Positions 23,978 to 33,015 of a DNA stretch of 57,880 nt are shown here, one piece after another (the first letter of the stretch is position 1; the number at the start of each line of letters is the position of its first letter). This DNA comes from DATGUN01 sp035301285 (GTDB lineage Bacteria > Bacillota > Bacilli > Bacillales > Amphibacillaceae): contig DATGUN010000048.1 of the NCBI GenBank assembly GCA_035301285.1, forward strand, positions 1-57,880. The letters are read 5' to 3'. The notes beneath the pieces were generated by a model. It searched no databases, had not been told where the DNA came from, and saw only the letters and a program-made list of their open reading frames with translations. Position numbers and translations under genes: made by a program.

Positions 23978-24750
23978 AGCAATCACTTCATGGAAAAAGG
24001 GTTTTGATTACACGCGACAAAAAACAAGCCGGACCGTTTGCAGAGAAAATCGAGCAAGCGAACGGTGAACCGGTCATGAGCGATTTGCTGACAATTGACT
24101 GCATGTGTGATGAAAAAAGTGAAGAAACATTGCAAGCGGCGAACCAGTATGATTGGTTGTTTTTCACCAGTGCCAATGGCGTTGAGTGCTTTTTCAAAAA
24201 ACACAGTGACGTTTCAGAGGATAAGCTGGAAAATATCCGCATTGGAGTGGTCGGTTCCAAAACCGAGGCCGTTTTGAAAACATATGGTTATGAAGCGGAT
24301 TTTATGCCGCAAATTTTTAATGCTAAAACGATGGCGAAAGAATTCATGGATCAGCACCCAACACATGAATCGGTTCTGCTTGTTCAAGGAAAGCGGTCGA
24401 GAATGGAGTTGGGCGATGCTTTCATAGCGGAAGGCAGGCCGTTTTCCAGGGTGACACTATATGAAACCAAAACAAATCAAGCGGCGAGGGAGCCATTGAA
24501 TGATATTCTCGAGAATCGTCTGCCTGATTTTATCACGTTTATGAGTCCGTCAACGGTTGAGGCGTTTGTGGCGTTGAGAGAGACATCCTTTCGCGAGCAT
24601 CAACCGGTCATTGTCTGTATTGGAACGACAACTCAGAGACGTGCCCTTAATTTGGGATTCCAGAATACGATCGTGCCTGAGACATTTACAATCGAAGGCA
24701 TGATCGAGGCGATGTGTGAGTATATCGAAGTTGAAGAAGGAGGACAATAA
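23974..24750 (+). CDS. hemD: HemD uroporphyrinogen-III synthase
   Basis: A 258-residue two-domain protein. HemD-typical landmarks are KRVLITRDKKQAGPF at the start, FFTSANGVECFF near residue 65, FITFMSPSTVEAF near 190 and CIGTTTQRRALNLGF near 215. It closes hydroxymethylbilane to uroporphyrinogen III. It is translationally coupled to hemC by the ATGA overlap, and hemB starts 2 bases after its stop. HemD is poorly conserved in general, so the call rests on these segments and operon position. Confidence 0.9.
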   Translation: MKQSLHGKRVLITRDKKQAGPFAEKIEQANGEPVMSDLLTIDCMCDEKSEETLQAANQYDWLFFTSANGVECFFKKHSDVSEDKLENIRIGVVGSKTEAVLKTYGYEADFMPQIFNAKTMAKEFMDQHPTHESVLLVQGKRSRMELGDAFIAEGRPFSRVTLYETKTNQAAREPLNDILENRLPDFITFMSPSTVEAFVALRETSFREHQPVIVCIGTTTQRRALNLGFQNTIVPETFTIEGMIEAMCEYIEVEEGGQ

Positions 24751-24751
24751 C

Positions 24752-25765
24752 ATGAACACATCATCATTTAAAAGACATCGCAGGCTGCGTTCTTCAGCGG
24801 CAATGCGTTCGTTGGTGAGAGAAACGCATCTGACGGTGGATGATTTCATTTACCCGTTATTTGTCGCAGAAGGTGAGCACGTGAAAAATGAAGTACTATC
24901 CATGCCAGGTGTTTATCAGCTGTCACTTGATTATTTGGAAGCGGAAATGACGGAAATTGCCCAGCTTGGAATCAAATCGGTTTTACTCTTCGGTGTTCCG
25001 GTCCATAAAGATGAAACGGGAACAGGCGCCTATAGTGATGAAGGCATTGTCCAGAAGGCGACACGTTTGATCAAAAAGGCGTTTCCGGACATGATTGTCA
25101 TCGCTGATACATGTCTATGCGAATATACATCTCACGGACATTGCGGCATCATCGAACACGGGGAAGTGGCGAATGACGCGTCATTGGAGTTGCTTGCTGA
25201 AACAGCGGTATCGCAGGCCAAGGCGGGTGCAGATATCATTGCCCCTTCGAACATGATGGATGGTTTTGTCATTACCATTCGTGAAGCGTTGGATAGCGCT
25301 GGATTTTCTCACGTGCCGATCATGTCATATGCCGTCAAATACGCTTCTTCGTTTTATGGTCCATTTCGTGATGCGGCTGACAGCACTCCAGAATTCGGAG
25401 ATCGCAAGGCGTATCAGATGGATCCAGCAAACAGGCAGGAAGCGCTGCGTGAGGCCGAATCGGATGTCCAGGAGGGCGCGGATTTCTTGATTGTCAAACC
25501 GGGATTGCCGTATCTCGATATTGTCCGGGATATCCGAAATCAAAATTACAATCTCCCCATTGTAACGTATAACGTAAGCGGGGAATACGCGATGATCAAA
25601 GCAGCCTCCCAAAACGGTTGGCTTGATGAAAAAGCCGTTGTGGTGGAAAAAATGACCGCCATGAAACGTGCTGGTGCGGACTTGATCGTGACGTATTTTG
25701 CCAAGGACATGGCCAAATGGCTGCAGACGGAAAGTACATCCAATAAGGAGGCTAACAATGAGTGA
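24752..25765 (+). CDS. hemB: HemB porphobilinogen synthase (ALA dehydratase)
   Basis: A 337-residue zinc-type enzyme condensing two 5-aminolevulinate molecules. Zinc cysteines are in DTCLCEYTSHGHCG (Cys121, Cys123, Cys131). The two Schiff-base lysines are Lys196 (SYAVKYASSFYGPF) and Lys249 (LIVKPGLPYLDIV). ATG 24752 has GAAGGAGGAC upstream. Its end overlaps hemL by 8 bases. It looks fully functional, in contrast to hemC. Confidence 0.96.
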   Translation: MNTSSFKRHRRLRSSAAMRSLVRETHLTVDDFIYPLFVAEGEHVKNEVLSMPGVYQLSLDYLEAEMTEIAQLGIKSVLLFGVPVHKDETGTGAYSDEGIVQKATRLIKKAFPDMIVIADTCLCEYTSHGHCGIIEHGEVANDASLELLAETAVSQAKAGADIIAPSNMMDGFVITIREALDSAGFSHVPIMSYAVKYASSFYGPFRDAADSTPEFGDRKAYQMDPANRQEALREAESDVQEGADFLIVKPGLPYLDIVRDIRNQNYNLPIVTYNVSGEYAMIKAASQNGWLDEKAVVVEKMTAMKRAGADLIVTYFAKDMAKWLQTESTSNKEANNE

Positions 25766-27041
25766 TATGATTCGATTTGAAGAGGCGTATAAAGAGGCGT
25801 GTGACTTGATGCCCGGCGGTGTCAATTCCCCGGTCCGCACGTTTCAATCGGTGGGTATTCCCCCGATATTCATGGAGAGCGGAAAAGGTTCTAAAATAAA
25901 AGACGTCAATGGCAAAGAATATATCGATTATGTGCTTAGCTGGGGACCGCTTATTCTGGGACATGCGCATGAAAATGTTGTTGAAGCGCTGAAGAAGGCC
26001 GCGGAAAAAGGAACCAGTTTCGGGACACCGACATTGCTTGAAAATGAGATGGCTAAGCTTGTGACCGAACGTGTTCCTTCAGTCGAGATGGTGAGAATGG
26101 TGAACTCTGGTACAGAAGCAACGATGAGCGCATTGCGGCTAGCACGTGGCTATACCGGACGCGACCTCATATTGAAGTTTCAAGGGAACTATCATGGACA
26201 CGGGGACTCACTTCTGATCAAAGCTGGATCGGGTGTTGCGACGCTTGGTCTTCCGGATAGCCCCGGCGTACCGGAATCCATCGCCAAGAACACGATTACG
26301 GTGCCATATAATGATATCGACAGTGTACAGAAAGTGTTTGAATCGTATGGAGAAAACATTGCAGCTGTCATTGTGGAGCCGGTCTCGGGCAATATGGGTG
26401 TCGTCCCGCCCAATGAAGGATTTTTGCAAGGTTTGCGTGACATCACGACAGATTATGGCTCACTTCTGATCATGGATGAAGTCATGACAGGTTTCAGAGT
26501 CGGTTATCATTGTGCACAAGGTCACTTTAACGTGATACCGGATTTGACCTGCCTTGGGAAAATCATCGGTGGTGGACTCCCTGTCGGCGCATACGGTGGC
26601 AAAAGAGAAATCATGGAGCATGTGGCACCAACGGGCACCATCTATCAAGCCGGTACATTATCAGGCAATCCGCTCGCCATGACGGCAGGCTACGAAACAT
26701 TGCGTGCGCTTAAAGAAAGTGATTATGAAGCGATGATAGCGAAAATGGATGTTTTGACAGAGGGTTACCGGAAGGCGGCAGATAAGTATGGCATCCCGCT
26801 ATGCACCAACCGTGCGGGCACGATGTCAGGCTTCTTTTTCACAGACGTTTCGGTTGAAAACTTCGATACGGCCCAAACATCCGACACCGATTTGTTTGCC
26901 CGGTATTATCGCGGCATGATCGAGGAGGGAATATTCCTTCCGCCGTCACAGTTTGAAGGTGTATTTTTATCGACGGCACATACGGATGATGATATTGCCA
27001 AAACGCTCGATGCAGTCGATAAGGTCTTCCGTTCGTTATAA
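25758..27041 (+). CDS. hemL: HemL glutamate-1-semialdehyde 2,1-aminomutase
   Basis: A 427-residue class-III aminotransferase-fold PLP enzyme making 5-aminolevulinate. It shows MPGGVNSPVRTF, VNSGTEATMSALRLARG, GNYHGHGDSLL and the PLP lysine Lys268 in CLGKIIGGGLPVGAYGG. ATG 25758 lies inside the last codons of hemB and has AAGGAGG 6 bases upstream. It is the last gene of the classical hemA-L block; here transcription seems to run on into hemE only 42 bases later. Confidence 0.96.
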   Translation: MSDMIRFEEAYKEACDLMPGGVNSPVRTFQSVGIPPIFMESGKGSKIKDVNGKEYIDYVLSWGPLILGHAHENVVEALKKAAEKGTSFGTPTLLENEMAKLVTERVPSVEMVRMVNSGTEATMSALRLARGYTGRDLILKFQGNYHGHGDSLLIKAGSGVATLGLPDSPGVPESIAKNTITVPYNDIDSVQKVFESYGENIAAVIVEPVSGNMGVVPPNEGFLQGLRDITTDYGSLLIMDEVMTGFRVGYHCAQGHFNVIPDLTCLGKIIGGGLPVGAYGGKREIMEHVAPTGTIYQAGTLSGNPLAMTAGYETLRALKESDYEAMIAKMDVLTEGYRKAADKYGIPLCTNRAGTMSGFFFTDVSVENFDTAQTSDTDLFARYYRGMIEEGIFLPPSQFEGVFLSTAHTDDDIAKTLDAVDKVFRSL

Positions 27042-27083
27042 ACATTGGGCAGTTCACGTTATTACTTGAGAAGGGTGATTGAC

Positions 27084-28118
27084 ATGACGGAAATATTCAA
27101 TGATACGGTGATTCGTGCTTACAGAGGCGAAAAGACGTCTTATACGCCGGCATGGTATATGCGCCAGGCTGGCAGATCACAAAAAGAATACCAGGAAATC
27201 AGGAAGAAGCATTCCTTGTTTGACATTACGCATGACCCGGAATTATGTGCTTATGTGACACGTCTTCCGGTTGAAAATTACGATAATGATGCAGCGATTT
27301 TATTCAAGGATATCATGAGCCCCCTGCCAGCTATCGGGTTCGACGTTGAAATCAAGGCAGGTGTCGGACCTGTCATCGGCAACCCGGTCAAAGATGAAAC
27401 AGATGTTGAACAGATAAAAGAAATCGACCCCGAAAGGGATCTGCCGTTCGTTCTGGACACGATCAAACTGTTGACGAACGAACAATTGACTGTCCCCTTG
27501 ATCGGTTTCAGCGGAGCACCGTTTACGCTGGCAAGTTATATGATCGAAGGAGGGCCATCCAAAACATACGGCAAAACGAAATCCTTCATGTATTCCCAGC
27601 CACTGGCATGGGGAAAGCTTATGGATAAACTGGGGGATTTGGTGATCGCCTATTCGAAAGCGCAGATACAAGCTGGCGCACAGGCAATCCAAATTTTTGA
27701 CTCATGGGTCGGTGCGTTAAGTGCTGAAGATTACCGGACATTCATTTTCCCTGTCATGGACCGTATTTTCACGGCTTTGAAAAAAGAAGATGTCCCCCTC
27801 ATATTGTTCGGCATTCACAACAGACATCTGCTTCCGCTTTGGAATCAGTTGCCGGTGGATGTCATCGGGTTGGATTGGCGCACATCCATTTCGGAAGCAC
27901 GTGCCATGGGCGTTACCAAAGTGCTGCAAGGGAATCTGGATCCAGCTGTGTTGCTTGCCGATTGGGATACGATTGAGACACGTACAAAAGCGATCCTAGA
28001 TGAAAGCATCGCAGACGGCCACCATGTTTTCAACCTTGGCCACGGTGTGACACCTAATGTCAAGCCCGCCACATTGAAAAAACTGACAGAGCTGATCCAT
28101 CAATATTCCGCAAGATAA
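27084..28118 (+). CDS. hemE: HemE uroporphyrinogen decarboxylase
   Basis: A 344-residue TIM-barrel enzyme that converts uroporphyrinogen III to coproporphyrinogen III. The N-terminal signature PAWYMRQAGRSQKEY, the GFSGAPFTLASYMIEGG block and FNLGHGV near the end are all present. One loop that usually reads GVGA before HL is IHNR here, the only odd spot. ATG 27084 has GAGAAGGGTGA upstream. In most Bacillus hemEHY is a separate operon; here it follows hemL directly. Confidence 0.96.
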   Translation: MTEIFNDTVIRAYRGEKTSYTPAWYMRQAGRSQKEYQEIRKKHSLFDITHDPELCAYVTRLPVENYDNDAAILFKDIMSPLPAIGFDVEIKAGVGPVIGNPVKDETDVEQIKEIDPERDLPFVLDTIKLLTNEQLTVPLIGFSGAPFTLASYMIEGGPSKTYGKTKSFMYSQPLAWGKLMDKLGDLVIAYSKAQIQAGAQAIQIFDSWVGALSAEDYRTFIFPVMDRIFTALKKEDVPLILFGIHNRHLLPLWNQLPVDVIGLDWRTSISEARAMGVTKVLQGNLDPAVLLADWDTIETRTKAILDESIADGHHVFNLGHGVTPNVKPATLKKLTELIHQYSAR

Positions 28119-28140
28119 TTTGATAGAAGAGGTGTAGGAA

Positions 28141-29076
28141 ATGGCAAAAGAAAAAATCGGATTACTGGTTATGGCGTACGGGACGCCGTATAAGAAAGAA
28201 GATATCGAACGGTATTATACAGACATCAGGCACGGGCATAAACCATCAAAGGAAGCCTTGCAAGATTTGACGGAACGGTATGAGGCCATCGGTGGCATTT
28301 CTCCACTCGCCAAAATAACAGAAAACCAAGCAAAAGCACTTGAGGCCAAACTGAATGACATGCAAGATCGCTATGAATTTGAAATGCATATTGGTTTGAA
28401 GCATATTGAACCGTTTATCGAGGATGCTGTCGCGGATATGGGAGAATCTGGCATCACAAAGGCTGTTTCCATTGTTTTGGCTCCTCATTATTCAACATTC
28501 AGCGTGAAAGCCTATAATGGGCGCGCTCAGAAAACAGCGGAGAAATATGGTGTGGAACTGACATCTGTCGAGGATTGGTATGATGCACCCGGCTTTATTC
28601 AGTATTGGTCTGGGCAAATACAGGAAACGTATCAGGAAATGACTGAGAAAGAACGCGATAAAGCGGTATTAATCGTATCCGCGCATAGCCTTCCTGAAAA
28701 AATACTGCAGGATGGGGACCCTTATCCTGAACAACTTGCCGAAACGGCACGTCTGATATCGGAACAAACAGGTATCAAAGAATATGCCATCGGTTGGCAA
28801 AGTGAAGGGAATACACCAGACCCTTGGCTTGGACCGGATGTTCAAGACCTGACGCGTGAATTGTATGAAGAAAATGGGTACGAAACATTTGTCTATGCCC
28901 CGGTCGGCTTTGTATCGGATCATCTGGAAGTGCTCTATGATAATGATTATGAGTGTAAAGTTGTCTGTGATGACATCGGTGCATCCTATTACAGACCGGA
29001 GATGCCGAACACAGACCCGTTGTTCATCGAGACATTGGCTGGTGTCGTCCTGTCCCAAGTGAAGTGTGAGGCTTAA
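28141..29076 (+). CDS. hemH: HemH/CpfC coproporphyrin ferrochelatase
   Basis: A 311-residue soluble monomer-type ferrochelatase inserting iron into coproporphyrin III. His182 (SAHSLPEKI) and Glu263 (GFVSDHLEVLYDND) match the metal-binding His183/Glu264 of B. subtilis. The opening LLVMAYGTPYKKEDIERYYTDIR is typical. Given hemQ and hemY in the same locus, the coproporphyrin route applies. It starts 22 bases after hemE with AGAGGTG and overlaps hemY by one base (TAATG). Confidence 0.95.
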   Translation: MAKEKIGLLVMAYGTPYKKEDIERYYTDIRHGHKPSKEALQDLTERYEAIGGISPLAKITENQAKALEAKLNDMQDRYEFEMHIGLKHIEPFIEDAVADMGESGITKAVSIVLAPHYSTFSVKAYNGRAQKTAEKYGVELTSVEDWYDAPGFIQYWSGQIQETYQEMTEKERDKAVLIVSAHSLPEKILQDGDPYPEQLAETARLISEQTGIKEYAIGWQSEGNTPDPWLGPDVQDLTRELYEENGYETFVYAPVGFVSDHLEVLYDNDYECKVVCDDIGASYYRPEMPNTDPLFIETLAGVVLSQVKCEA

Positions 29077-30461
29077 TGGAAACGAAACGAATTGTGATAG
29101 TAGGCGGCGGCATTACTGGACTCACAGCCGCCTACTATTTACAAAAAGAGAACCCGAAAATGAATGTGACACTTTTGGAACAATCCGGCGACCTTGGCGG
29201 GAAAATGCATACAGTCCATCACGATGGGCATATCATCGAACGCGGCGCCGATTCTTTTTTGGCACGGAAGAAACCAGGTATGCGCTTGATGGACGAACTT
29301 GGACTGACGGATCGCCTCATCAGGAACCAAACCGGTCAGGCATATGTCCTTGTCCAGGACCAATTACATAGCATTCCCGCTGGTTCGTACATGGGTATAC
29401 CGATTGAAGAAGGTCCTTTCATGGCATCCGATCTCTTGACATCATCCGGAAAAGAGCGTGTATTGAAAGAGAAGGTCATTCCTAAAGGTGTGCCCACTGA
29501 GACGGAATCTCTGGGGCGCTTTTTACGTAGACGGTTCGGTGATGAGCTGGTGGAAAACGTATTGGAACCATTATTATCAGGGATCTATTCAAGTGATATC
29601 GATCAAATGGATCTCATGTCGACGTTTCCAAACTTTTATGAACTCGAACAGCAATATGGCAGCATTTTAAGGGGATTACGTGAAACAATGCCGGAAAGAC
29701 GGAGAGGGACCGGTCAAAAATCGGGACAATTTGTCGCCTTGCCGCATGGAATGGAGGACATCACTGCTGCATTGGTGAGGGTGATCGGCGAGCCGACGAT
29801 ACAGACTGGAAAAGAAGTGCAGAAAATTAACGGGGGAGAAGAGGGGTACACCCTCCAGACGACAGACGGATCGCTTTACGAAGCGGACAGGGTGCTGCTT
29901 GCCTTGCCTCATCAAGATGTCCCTGAATTGTTCAGTGAGCGAACAGCGTTAATGCAACCATTGAAACACATTCCTGTCTCGTCAGTCGCAAATGTGGCAC
30001 TTGGATTCGATGCTGACAACGTTAACAATCATTTAGACGGTACCGGGTTCGTCGTGTCCCGGAATAGTGCCTTCCGTATCACCGCCTGTACGTGGACAGA
30101 TCGGAAATGGCCCCATACTACGCCGGACGGGAAGGTATTATTCAGATTATATGTCGGTAAACCTTCCGATCAGGACATTGTGACACTGCCTGATGAAGAT
30201 ATCGTATCGATTGTTTTGAATGATATGCGTCAAATCATGACAATCACCGGTGACCCGGACTTTGCCGTTGTATCACGCTGGCCGAAGAGGATGCCGCAAT
30301 ATACGGCCGAACATCAACACATCGTTTCACAAGCGCGGGAGACATTGCAACAAGAGTTACCCGGCATTTTCCTGGCGGGCAGTTCTTATGATGGTGTCGG
30401 TATCCCGGATTGTATCGCCTCAGCTGAAAAAGCTGTGCAACAGATTCAGTCCTCGTTATAA
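29076..30461 (+). CDS. hemY: HemY/CgoX coproporphyrinogen III oxidase
   Basis: A 461-residue FAD enzyme. The dinucleotide fold VIVGGGITGLTAAYYLQ is at the N-terminus, with ERGADSFLARKPG-type sequence (ADSFLARKK here) and a C-terminal IFLAGSSYDGVGIPDCIASAE FAD-contact block. In Gram-positives it oxidises coproporphyrinogen III to coproporphyrin III using oxygen. It is coupled to hemH through TAATG. No clear T-rich terminator was seen in the 100 bases after it; a separate gene start follows. Confidence 0.95.
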   Translation: METKRIVIVGGGITGLTAAYYLQKENPKMNVTLLEQSGDLGGKMHTVHHDGHIIERGADSFLARKKPGMRLMDELGLTDRLIRNQTGQAYVLVQDQLHSIPAGSYMGIPIEEGPFMASDLLTSSGKERVLKEKVIPKGVPTETESLGRFLRRRFGDELVENVLEPLLSGIYSSDIDQMDLMSTFPNFYELEQQYGSILRGLRETMPERRRGTGQKSGQFVALPHGMEDITAALVRVIGEPTIQTGKEVQKINGGEEGYTLQTTDGSLYEADRVLLALPHQDVPELFSERTALMQPLKHIPVSSVANVALGFDADNVNNHLDGTGFVVSRNSAFRITACTWTDRKWPHTTPDGKVLFRLYVGKPSDQDIVTLPDEDIVSIVLNDMRQIMTITGDPDFAVVSRWPKRMPQYTAEHQHIVSQARETLQQELPGIFLAGSSYDGVGIPDCIASAEKAVQQIQSSL

Positions 30462-30565
30462 TTCAGTCTGTTTTTGAATATGGTTGAATATCACAGAATC
30501 AATATATGTTGTATACTGTACTTAGATACGATATTGAACCATACAGATAGAACAGGAGAGATTTA

Positions 30566-31453
30566 ATGACATGGGTAACCGAATCGTTGCATTCATTGTA
30601 TGATTTTTTGACAGGTGCAGCTCTTTGGGTGTGGGTAGGTCAAACATTCCTGCGTATTGTCGCGATCATTATTCTGGCTTTTGTATTTAAATATCTCGGC
30701 AATAAAGTAATCGAAGCCGTTTTTAAAAACAGGACCAATATGCCGATACGGATCACGACTAGCCGAAGAGAGCAGACGCTTAAAAATCTGTTGAGCAATA
30801 TGTTGTCATATATCATCGTCTTTATTGTCATCATGATGATTTTGGATACGTTCCATATCCCGATCAAAACGATGCTTGCTGGTGCGGGAGTGGCGGGAAT
30901 TGCGATCGGTTTTGGTGCTCAGAGCCTTGTCAAAGACGTGATTGCTGGATTTTTCATTATTTTCGAAGACCAGTTTTCCGTCGGGGATTATATTGAGACC
31001 GGTGAGATTGAAGGAGATGTGGAAGTCATCGGCTTGCGCAATACAAAGTTGAGAAGTTATTTCGGACAGCAATATGTCATTCCAAACGGAAAAATAGATA
31101 TTGTCACCAATTATTCTGTTACAAACGGTTTTGCAATGGTCGAGGTGAACTTGCCATATGAGACGGATATCATCCGAACGGAAAAAATGGTCGAAAACAT
31201 ACTGCAAACCTTACCGGAAAAATACGATATGTTCGTTGATACGCCCGAAATCAATGGTGTGCAAGCCCTTGAATTATCCAACTATGTCTTACGTATCCGT
31301 GCTGAAACAACACCGGTCATGCAGTGGGCGGGTGCCAGGGCGATTCGCAAGGAAGTTAAAGAACACTTGTTTGAAAAAGGTATTGAAATCCCGTCACCAC
31401 GTGTTGTCGTATATTCAAAAGATGGTGAGCCATTACCCGCACAGGAGCGTTAA
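30566..31453 (+). CDS. MscS-family mechanosensitive channel
   Basis: A 295-residue protein with three N-terminal helices. The MscS pore helix and loop is MLAGAGVAGIAIGFGAQSLVKDVIAGFF (about residues 108-135), then FSVGDYIETGEIEGDVEVIGLRNTKLR and the YVIPNGKI beta-domain motif. It resembles Bacillus YkuT. It opens under membrane tension and releases solutes on osmotic downshock, useful in a salt-adapted cell. GGAGAGA lies before the ATG. It is separated from hemY by 104 bases and probably has its own promoter. Confidence 0.92.
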   Translation: MTWVTESLHSLYDFLTGAALWVWVGQTFLRIVAIIILAFVFKYLGNKVIEAVFKNRTNMPIRITTSRREQTLKNLLSNMLSYIIVFIVIMMILDTFHIPIKTMLAGAGVAGIAIGFGAQSLVKDVIAGFFIIFEDQFSVGDYIETGEIEGDVEVIGLRNTKLRSYFGQQYVIPNGKIDIVTNYSVTNGFAMVEVNLPYETDIIRTEKMVENILQTLPEKYDMFVDTPEINGVQALELSNYVLRIRAETTPVMQWAGARAIRKEVKEHLFEKGIEIPSPRVVVYSKDGEPLPAQER

Positions 31454-31573
31454 GTGAATGGTCAAGGTATTCTGTTCATGTGCTTTCTGAACGGGCATCA
31501 TCGGATGTAAGTGCGTGCGTATCAATAGATGTTGACAGAGGCAATAGGGAAGGAGATAATGGGAGGAAATGAC

Positions 31574-32146
31574 ATGACAACGAATAATCCGAAAAAGAAG
31601 CAATCCACAGAACAACAGAACGATTTATTGGATCGGTTGCAAGAACGGTTTGACGAAAACAAAAACCGGCATCCAGGCGTTGTTTGGACAGATGTTAAGG
31701 CAAGACTTGACGCATATCCGGAGAAATTATCGTCCCTTTTCGAAATGGAACGAACCGGTGGCGAACCCGATGTTGTCGACTATGATGAAACAAGTGGTGA
31801 ATATGTTTTTTTCGATTGTGCCACGGAAACGCCAGAAGGCCGGAGAAGTATGTGTTATGATCGTCAAGCATTGGAATCACGTAAAAAGAACCAACCGGAA
31901 CATAATGCGATTGATATGGCTGCCGAAATGGGTATCGAACTGTTGACAGAGGGCCAGTACCAAATGTTACAGGAACTTGAGGCGGTCGATCGGAAAACAT
32001 CAACCTGGCTGAAGACACCCAGAGAAGTGAGAGAGCTTGGAGGTGCTTTATTCGGGGACTTCCGTTATGGTCGCGTATTTATATATCATAATGGTGCACA
32101 GTCTTACTATAAAAGCAGAGGTTTCCGTGGTGTATTAAGGGTCTAG
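31574..32146 (+). CDS. DUF4256 family protein
   Basis: A 190-residue soluble protein. It has the DUF4256 pattern LLDRLQERFDENKNRHPG, then FEMERTGGEPDVV, FFDCATETPEGRRSMCYDR, LTEGQYQMLQ and a Gly/Tyr-rich end (ALFGDFRYGRVFIYHNGA, then YYKSRGFRGVLRV). The function of the family is unknown. ATG 31574 has GGGAGG 7 bases upstream; an ATG at 31559 is possible but its site is too close. No operon partner is evident. Confidence 0.85.
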   Translation: MTTNNPKKKQSTEQQNDLLDRLQERFDENKNRHPGVVWTDVKARLDAYPEKLSSLFEMERTGGEPDVVDYDETSGEYVFFDCATETPEGRRSMCYDRQALESRKKNQPEHNAIDMAAEMGIELLTEGQYQMLQELEAVDRKTSTWLKTPREVRELGGALFGDFRYGRVFIYHNGAQSYYKSRGFRGVLRV

Positions 32147-32291
32147 TGAAAGTTATCTTGAACGACTTGATAAAGGTTGATGATCCTTGGTGGTTTGCAG
32201 GAACAGTGAAAACGGTGTTAATGTAATGCCCATCATTTTGTGATCGTTTTCAATCATCAATTCATATTCTTAGAGGGCGGCGGGGTTTTTA

Positions 32292-32930
32292 ATGGATATC
32301 ATACTTACGTACCATTGGAATATTTTTATTACAATTGAGATACTGTCACTCCTATCACTTCTACTGTTCGGTGTATTCCGCTATTTTTTCAGCAAACGCA
32401 GATTCAGTCTTGTGTTTATTGCAGTATTCCTGGGATTGTTGCTTGTCGAAGCCCTTTTGGGGTTATATGTCTATCAGCGGACAGGGGAAATATCTACTTT
32501 TTTGATTGTTATCATGGTGTTTCTTGTATATGCTTGTACATTCGGAATCTTTGACTTTATCAAACTGGATCGGTGGATGCGGGATAAGATCGGGAACTTT
32601 CGTGGTGTCGATCTTTTGTCGGAAAAGGATCGCTGGATTATAAAACGTCATCGTGACCCGAAATATGTGGCTAAAAAATACCGTATATCTTCTATAATCC
32701 ACTTGGTCATCTTTGTGATTGCGCAGTCAATCTTTTGGTCTATGGGGACCGATAGCTTTGCCGAGGCGAAAGAGTATGCGCTGGATCTATCCTGGGTGGA
32801 TACAGGTGATCCGGATATATCCCCTTATCCAAACGATATGTTTTATGGGATCGGCATGATCTGGGGTATTGTTTTTGTTGTTGATTTTATCTATTCGTGG
32901 TCCTACACCCTTTTTCCGAGCAAGAAATAG
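32292..32930 (+). CDS. multi-pass membrane protein, family unknown
   Basis: A 212-residue protein with about five hydrophobic segments. Two to three are in the first 95 residues, then a basic cytoplasmic stretch (RWMRDKIGNFRGVDLLSEKDRWIIKRHRDPKYVAKKY), then two more helices. I do not recognise the family. The distance from the DUF4256 stop is 145 bases, and the site AGGGCGGCGGGG precedes the ATG. A terminator follows at 32962. Confidence 0.7.
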   Translation: MDIILTYHWNIFITIEILSLLSLLLFGVFRYFFSKRRFSLVFIAVFLGLLLVEALLGLYVYQRTGEISTFLIVIMVFLVYACTFGIFDFIKLDRWMRDKIGNFRGVDLLSEKDRWIIKRHRDPKYVAKKYRISSIIHLVIFVIAQSIFWSMGTDSFAEAKEYALDLSWVDTGDPDISPYPNDMFYGIGMIWGIVFVVDFIYSWSYTLFPSKK

Positions 32931-32961
32931 AGGCGACCATGTTGGTTGGACCTATATAAAA

Positions 32962-33001
32962 GCAGCAGATGGGGGATGACACCTCTATCTGCTGCCTCTT
33001 T
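32962..33001. terminator. terminator between convergent genes
   Basis: GCAGCAGAT (32962-32970) pairs with ATCTGCTGC (32987-32995), followed by CTCTTTAT. It is flanked by AAAA on the other side and may serve both strands. Confidence 0.7.
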
Positions 33002-33015
33002 ATGGACACATAACC

